Shown here: positions 56,365 to 64,000 of the stretch, one piece after another
How positions within the stretch are numbered: the stretch's first letter is position 1
How the letters are laid out: each line of letters opens with the position of its first letter
Assembly: GCF_021018895.1 (NCBI RefSeq)
Contig: NC_079376.1
Coordinates: forward strand, 22,562,001 to 22,626,000
Direction of reading: 5' to 3'
Length of the DNA: 64,000 nt
Source of the DNA: Seriola aureovittata
Lineage: Eukaryota; Chordata; Actinopteri; Carangiformes; Carangidae
Notes under the pieces: generated by a model
The model's database searches: none
Told to the model about the DNA's origin: nothing
What the model saw: only the letters and a program-made list of their open reading frames with translations
Position numbers and translations under genes: made by a program

Positions 56365-58368
56365 GTTTTCAATCCGTTTCTTCACAGTTCTTTAAGGAAT
56401 TTATGTTTGATAAATGCAATGGAAAATTCTCAAAGTGTAACAGCAGAATATGCACATTTATAATGTATAACAGCAAAAAAAATTGTCAGCTTCTTTTCAT
56501 ATTCAAGGTAAAATATGCTAAAATATACATGTCAGTCTTTATTAATGTGGCGATGGTGGACAAAAGACCAGTGAAAAGGAGTCAAATCAAATACTGAGAA
56601 ATTGAAAGATCTATTTTATGATTAGGTTTTATATGATTAGGTTAGGTACATAGCAATAAATGGTTTGACAGTAACCTGACCTAATGAATCAATAACTGTG
56701 TGTGTGTGTGTGCGTGTGTGTGCGTGTGTGCGTGCGTGTGTGCGTGTGCGTGTGTGTGTGTGTGTGTAGGTGATTTTGGATGCCTGGGAAAAGGGAGTGA
56801 ACCCTTCAGGCAACTCAACAAACCCCAGTAACTGGGATTTTAGTAGCTCCTTCTTTTTTGCAGGCACAGTAGTCACAACTATAGGTGAGCATGTTTATAT
56901 TCATAACTATAATTCATAATTATATTTCATAACTTGAACTGTCAATTTTTGAGTTGGCCTGCACTGCTGACGACATATCATAATCTGCTTCACAGGCTAT
57001 GGCAACCTCTCCCCTAGCACTGTGTCTGGTCAGGTGTTTTGCGTGTTTTACGCACTCTGTGGGATCCCACTGAACCTAGCCTTCCTCAAACAGCTCGGGA
57101 AGTGTCTCATCATCCACCTGGGTCGACTCAAGAGGGGGATGGTCTCAGTTGTTCCTCACAAGGTACTGCAACAGAATCACAGCATCAAACATTGCTAAAA
57201 AAAAAAAAAAAAAAAAATGTACTTGCCAGAGAATGATTTGAGATCTGTGTTACAGTTTATGGTAAGGCAGGACCCAGAAGGCAGCCAGCACTAGGGAAAC
57301 GTGAAAAGTATTTAATAAAAAGAAGAACGTACACAAACAAACTGGTGAACCAACTGAACAGAAAACCGAAGTTATATTATTAAATATTATTAACGTTATA
57401 ACCGATTCACTTTTATTTACTTCATTTATTTATTTTGCTTTATTTTTTCCCCCTTATCTCTTTAAACTAAATATAACTCTTTCATCCTATGCTTATATAT
57501 CATTTTTGTTGTATTTGTTTTTAGTATTTCTGCCGTGTTGGTATGGTCTAAACCTTCTATGGTGTTCTGAATAATTGCATAAAGAAAAATTGAAAAAAGT
57601 CACACATGTGCTATCATTATTTCATATTTTGTTTTGTCTCACTTGTAAGAGTGGTGTTCTGCCTGTTGAATACACAATAAAAACTGAAGTAATGCCTATG
57701 AATGTAATGTGAATGTAGTCTACGGTGTGTTTGTTTTCCTAGCAAACGGTTGAGGCTCTGGCAGTGAGTTTATTCTTCGTCAGCGGCAGCCTGCTGTTCT
57801 TGGTCATCCCTCCTCTGCTGTTCAGTTATGTGGAAGGCTGGACGTTTGGCGAGGGCTTCTATTTCGCCTTCATTACACTCAGCACCATTGGTTTTGGAGA
57901 TTATGTGGTGGGTGAGTAGGAAGAGCAAACAAGCACTAATGTGGTGGAAGAATCCCAGCGGTCACCTCTGTCTAATTAAACACCTTTTTTTTGTTAGCTT
58001 TGATACAATAAACATGTTGTAAATTTACAAATCAAATGCACTATGTAAGGGGGGGGGGGGGGGGGGGCATTTGCACACCTCTCAACATTAAAAATAAATG
58101 TCTTCTCTCTGCTGGGATCAACGTCACATGTTCTAACAAGGTAATGTGACTTCTTGTAGGGACTGACCCGGGCAAGGAGTACATCTCTCTGTACCGGAGC
58201 CTTGCAGGCATATGGATCATTTTCGCCCTGGCTTGGCTCGCTCTTATCCTCAACATGGGAGCCAGAATAATGGAGACTGTGGTTGTGCTTACTCACCCAG
58301 GCTTTAAGAAACAGGAAGAGGAAGAGGACGTGTCACCCAGTAAACTGGAGGACACATCAAAGATCTGA
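56152..58368 (+). CDS. kcnk16: kcnk16, two-pore-domain K+ channel TALK-1
   Basis: Background (leak) K+ channel of the K2P family; TALK-type channels are plasma-membrane dimers activated by extracellular alkalinity, and mammalian TALK-1 is prominent in pancreas (established knowledge). Exons 56152-56364, 56770-56884, 56996-57162, 57743-57911, 58160-58368 give 290 residues with phases 0,1,0,1, all consistent. Layout: short N-terminus, M1 ([17 protein letters not shown]), extracellular cap with glycosylation sequons NYTC and NSTN, pore 1 TTIGYGN, M2, M3, pore 2 STIGFGD, M4, short acidic C-tail. Human TALK-1 is about 309 residues. The ENYTC-, [10 protein letters not shown] and [19 protein letters not shown] blocks point to KCNK16 rather than KCNK17 or KCNK5. 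The ATG has a weak Kozak context (T at -3), and the frame stays open upstream, so an extra 5' exon cannot be excluded. Exon 1 ends in a weak donor, GTTTTC. Confidence 0.92.
56697..56768. repeat. TG-rich microsatellite at the kcnk16 exon 2 acceptor
   Basis: Imperfect (TG/CG)n of about 72 bases that runs directly into the tag acceptor of exon 2, leaving no ordinary polypyrimidine tract. Confidence 0.97.
56770..56884 (+). CDS. kcnk16: kcnk16 exon 2: cap end and pore 1
   Basis: The acceptor is the end of a TG repeat (...tgtgtgtag); the donor is gtgagc, phase 1. It encodes [20 protein letters not shown] and [11 protein letters not shown]. The glycine codon of TTIGYG is split by the intron. Confidence 0.95.
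56996..57162 (+). CDS. kcnk16: kcnk16 exon 3: filter 1, M2, M2-M3 loop
   Basis: Acceptor gcttcacag, donor gtactg, phase 1 in and 0 out. It encodes (G)[18 protein letters not shown]2 ending [13 protein letters not shown], and a basic cytosolic loop [13 protein letters not shown]. Confidence 0.95.
57163..57742 (+). other. kcnk16: kcnk16 intron 3
   Basis: A/T-rich, with an A tract near its 5' end; no other feature. Confidence 0.8.
57197..57217. repeat. A21 tract in kcnk16 intron 3
   Basis: Run of 21 A, 35 bases after exon 3; no retroposed body recognised beside it. Confidence 0.95.
57743..57911 (+). CDS. kcnk16: kcnk16 exon 4: M3 and pore 2
   Basis: Acceptor ttttcctag, donor gtgagt, phase 0 in and 1 out. 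It encodes M3 ([18 protein letters not shown]), [16 protein letters not shown], and the second filter TIGFGDYVV. Confidence 0.95.
58049..58067. repeat. G19 homopolymer in kcnk16 intron 4
   Basis: Nineteen consecutive G, about 90 bases before the exon 5 acceptor. On RNA this could form G-quadruplexes; its length is also prone to sequencing error. Confidence 0.9.
58160..58368 (+). CDS. kcnk16: kcnk16 exon 5: M4 and C-tail
   Basis: Acceptor cttcttgtag. It encodes [19 protein letters not shown]4 ([12 protein letters not shown]), and an acidic tail [17 protein letters not shown] before TGA. The arginine of LYRSL sits where TASK-2/TALK channels carry their basic extracellular pH sensor. Confidence 0.94.
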
Positions 58369-60495
58369 CAGTGGACTGTAGATGGGACAATCTACATGTA
58401 ATATTTACTAGGTAGAAGATATTTTGTGTGATTGTTGCTCTGTACATATTATGATTCGCAGTACAACAAGAAAACAGATGTAGCATCATTTTATTTAATA
58501 GCAAAACATTTTTTGGTATATTTGCCAGTTTTTTTTTCCTTCTTTCGATGCTTTAAATGCTTTAAATTTATCTTTCGCTTGTCAAGAATTGTTTTAATTT
58601 ATTACACAGGCTAGAAAAACATTACAGATTTTTATTTGACAACTCTACCTCAGTGAAGCCGAAGGGTCAGTTCAGAGGATCAGGGCCTGGACTTGTTGAA
58701 ATTATAAGAATTATCTATAGCAGTGGTTCCCAACCTGTGTGCTGTTTAAGAACTACTTTCAGTGTTTTCTTCTTCTTGTATTTAATGCCTATCACAGTGA
58801 CAAGTCAGTGATGGGAATTTTTTACATCGTCACCAGCCGGACCACATTGTATACTTGTATTGTAATGGGGTCTGATGTGGGCCACCAACATTTTTGAGCT
58901 TTATAAGTGAGCCATGAGTCGGAGAAGGTTGGGAGCCGCTGCATGAGCAGTGAGATGTACTAATCAAGCAACTTGCTTGTGCTCACAGTGAAGTGTATGG
59001 AAAAACCTTTTAAAGCAACTCACAATCACCAATGTGTGATTTATCACCTGTAGTGTGCTCTGAAAAGGAAGATCCAGTTACACACAAGAATTTATTCTAT
59101 CTATATTTATTCAAATATATTTCCAAGACATAAATAGGGAGTGAATAATAGGAAATTGACTGAAGAAAAAAGAAAAAGAAAACCAAGCTGGAGCAGGAAT
59201 GAAGTTTTTCTACTGTTGGACGAGTAAGACGGAGAAAACATAAAATAAAGAGAATTAAGCACCTTAGTGACCAGTGCAGACAATGAGGATGCATGGATAG
59301 TGAGCACAAGGAAATTTAATACCAGATTTATTCTTGTTGAAAAAACAAGTGGTGTAACTCTGTACTCAATATCCAAATTATTCATATGTATTCATCATGT
59401 CCACTAACACTTTGTACAGTTGTTTGTGCTCACCTCTATTTTTGCTCTGCAGCTGTTAAGGATCTAGTCTGACCCTCCTCCACAGACCTCTGCTCCTAAA
59501 TTTAAGAGACTTGACAAATAGTATTCATTCTTAAATCTACAAGAAAGAATAGAGGTGACTTTATCACTTTCATCTTTCTGAAATTTTACTGTTAGCAGTT
59601 TGACAAACCTATGGTAAAAGTCCCAGTAAGACATCGTGTGTATGATCAGGTATTACCTCAGGTAGGAACCCTGTAATGTTTTTCCACCCTCAGGTAGAAT
59701 AGCGAATAACTGCTGAACTATGCTTTGTTGTTTTTTGTACTCTTGTTTATGTATTTATCGTATCTTATCTAACTGCATTGTTAGAATATTCTAATTTCAC
59801 TGTGCAAGTGTGCACATATGTGTATATTTTGCTTGTGTGTTTGTGTGAGTCCACATCTGCGGCTGTGTAATGATGGTAAACCAGTGAATGGAGCACAGAG
59901 GGTCTTAAACAAACTCATTAATCAAGATGGTGATGTGAGGTGACCTGAGAGCGCACAGGACTGATCCCTGAAGAGCAGCTGGAACTAACGACTCTGGTCT
60001 CTGCCTGTCGGCCATTTTTTAAGTACATTCACTGAAACTGGCTTAAAATGTCGTGAAGATTGAGATGCAAGTATGACTGAAACTGAAAAAAACATATTTT
60101 CTTGATGCAGAAGCTCTTTGTTCTGTGGATTGAGATTGTGCAGTGCTTCTAGAAATACAAACTACTGCAGCTGATCTTGAGTTGGCTGCTGCCATGACTG
60201 GACAAAGTCCTTGACCTCATACACAATGGTTCATTTTGGGCAGAACTTACCCACAGTCCACACCTACAGTCCAGCGTTTGCTGGTGTCTCTCCTTCTTTC
60301 TGATTTTGTTCCACCAGATTTGCATGACAGGTCATAGGAATGATTCAAACAGTAGCGCAGGTGGAGTTTTATTTGCCTACCATGCAAGGAAAGACGACAA
60401 GCCAAGCAGGTAAACGCTCACTCCTCACTGTTCCTGGCTGCAGAGATTGAGACGCTGAGCTTGTCTGGAATCCAAAGTTCTACAGCGGAGCCAAG
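58369..60495. other. kcnk16 3' UTR and kcnk16-kcnk17 spacer
   Basis: 2.1 kb. Contains an hAT-like MITE at 58721. An AATAAA near 59243 could be a distal poly(A) signal, but nothing decides it. The kcnk17 promoter and 5' UTR must lie toward the right. Confidence 0.6.
58721..58941. mobile_element. hAT-like MITE (CAGTGGTTCCCAACC termini)
   Basis: Left end cagtggttcccaacctg and right end ggttgggagccgctg form a terminal inverted repeat of about 15 bases, 221 bases apart, the classic Charlie/hAT-type terminus. The flanks do not show a clean 8-base duplication, so it is an old copy. Confidence 0.8.
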
Positions 60496-63591
<3,096 letters not shown>

Positions 63592-63690
63592 CCTGCTAAA
63601 TCAGAAGATTTCAGTGAGTTGACGTAGTTATAGAATAATCTGTCTGTCTGTACATCAGGACCTGGGAAACTGGCAGAAATGATGCAATAT

Positions 63691-63749
<59 letters not shown>

Positions 63750-64000
63750 AAGACAGTAAATGTTGAGCGTCTGTGATGATTTAATGTGTCTGTGCTATGG
63801 TTGGTCAGTTCTGATCCCACTCTCCTTAAGTGCAGCTAAAATATCGACTCATTTTTGTTGAGTCAGGTTTGTTTGTTTGACAGCAAACAACTTCCACACT
63901 GTTTAGTCTCTTATCACTTTGTTTCGTGAACTGTAAACAAGTGACGCTTCTTAATCTACCTGGTTAAAGAAAAAAAAAAGAAACTGTTTGAGATTAGTCT
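63592..64000 (+). other. kcnk17: kcnk17 3' UTR and downstream
   Basis: Contains a GT microsatellite and no AATAAA before the window ends, so the polyadenylation site is probably outside. Confidence 0.6.
63693..63746. repeat. (GT)27 microsatellite in probable kcnk17 3' UTR
   Basis: About 54 bases of uninterrupted GT, 100 bases after the stop codon. Confidence 0.97.

Noticed and set aside
59080..59385. Possible inverted-repeat element (agttacac ... gtgtaact)
   Set aside because: Terminal match is too short and the arms too imperfect to support an element.

Overview
This window is vertebrate nuclear DNA, almost certainly from a teleost fish. Genes are split by GT-AG introns. There are long CA/GT, GATA and GACT microsatellites. 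Several interspersed repeats are of types familiar from teleost genomes: a Tc1/mariner-like element, hAT-like and other MITEs, a tRNA-derived SINE, an L2/CR1-like LINE fragment, and the 'catccatccattttctaccgctt' repeat. No prokaryotic features, CRISPR arrays or functional RNA genes were recognised. The species cannot be named from sequence alone.

Layout: (1) positions 1-51690 hold most of a kinesin-9 gene, kif6, on the + strand. The first exons lie upstream of the window. Twenty-one coding exons were traced from the ATP-binding P-loop exon (3536-3683) to a five-codon terminal exon (51674-51690), with a polyadenylation signal at 52309. One intron (19577-26293) carries textbook U12-type (minor spliceosome) donor and branch-site sequences. 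The 13-kb intron 26492-39555 and the other large introns hold most of the transposon remnants. (2) Positions 51691-56151 are intergenic, with a few repeat remnants. (3) Positions 56152-58368 are a complete five-exon two-pore-domain K+ channel gene, best matched to kcnk16 (TALK-1). (4) Positions 60496-63591 are a second complete five-exon K2P gene, best matched to kcnk17 (TALK-2).

All three genes run in the same direction, in the order kif6-kcnk16-kcnk17. From memory this is the order on human 6p21, where KCNK5 follows, so kcnk5 may lie just past the right edge. The two channel genes share exon lengths and intron phases and are evidently old tandem duplicates. kif6 encodes a microtubule motor linked to motile/ependymal cilia, and the channels encode alkaline-activated background K+ channels. 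Their adjacency looks like conserved synteny rather than a shared pathway.

I found no novel multi-gene system. The most interesting points are the U12-type intron of kif6, a serine at the expected pH-sensor position of the kcnk17 product, TG/CA microsatellites pressed against three splice sites, and an ambiguous splice junction in the kif6 tail.
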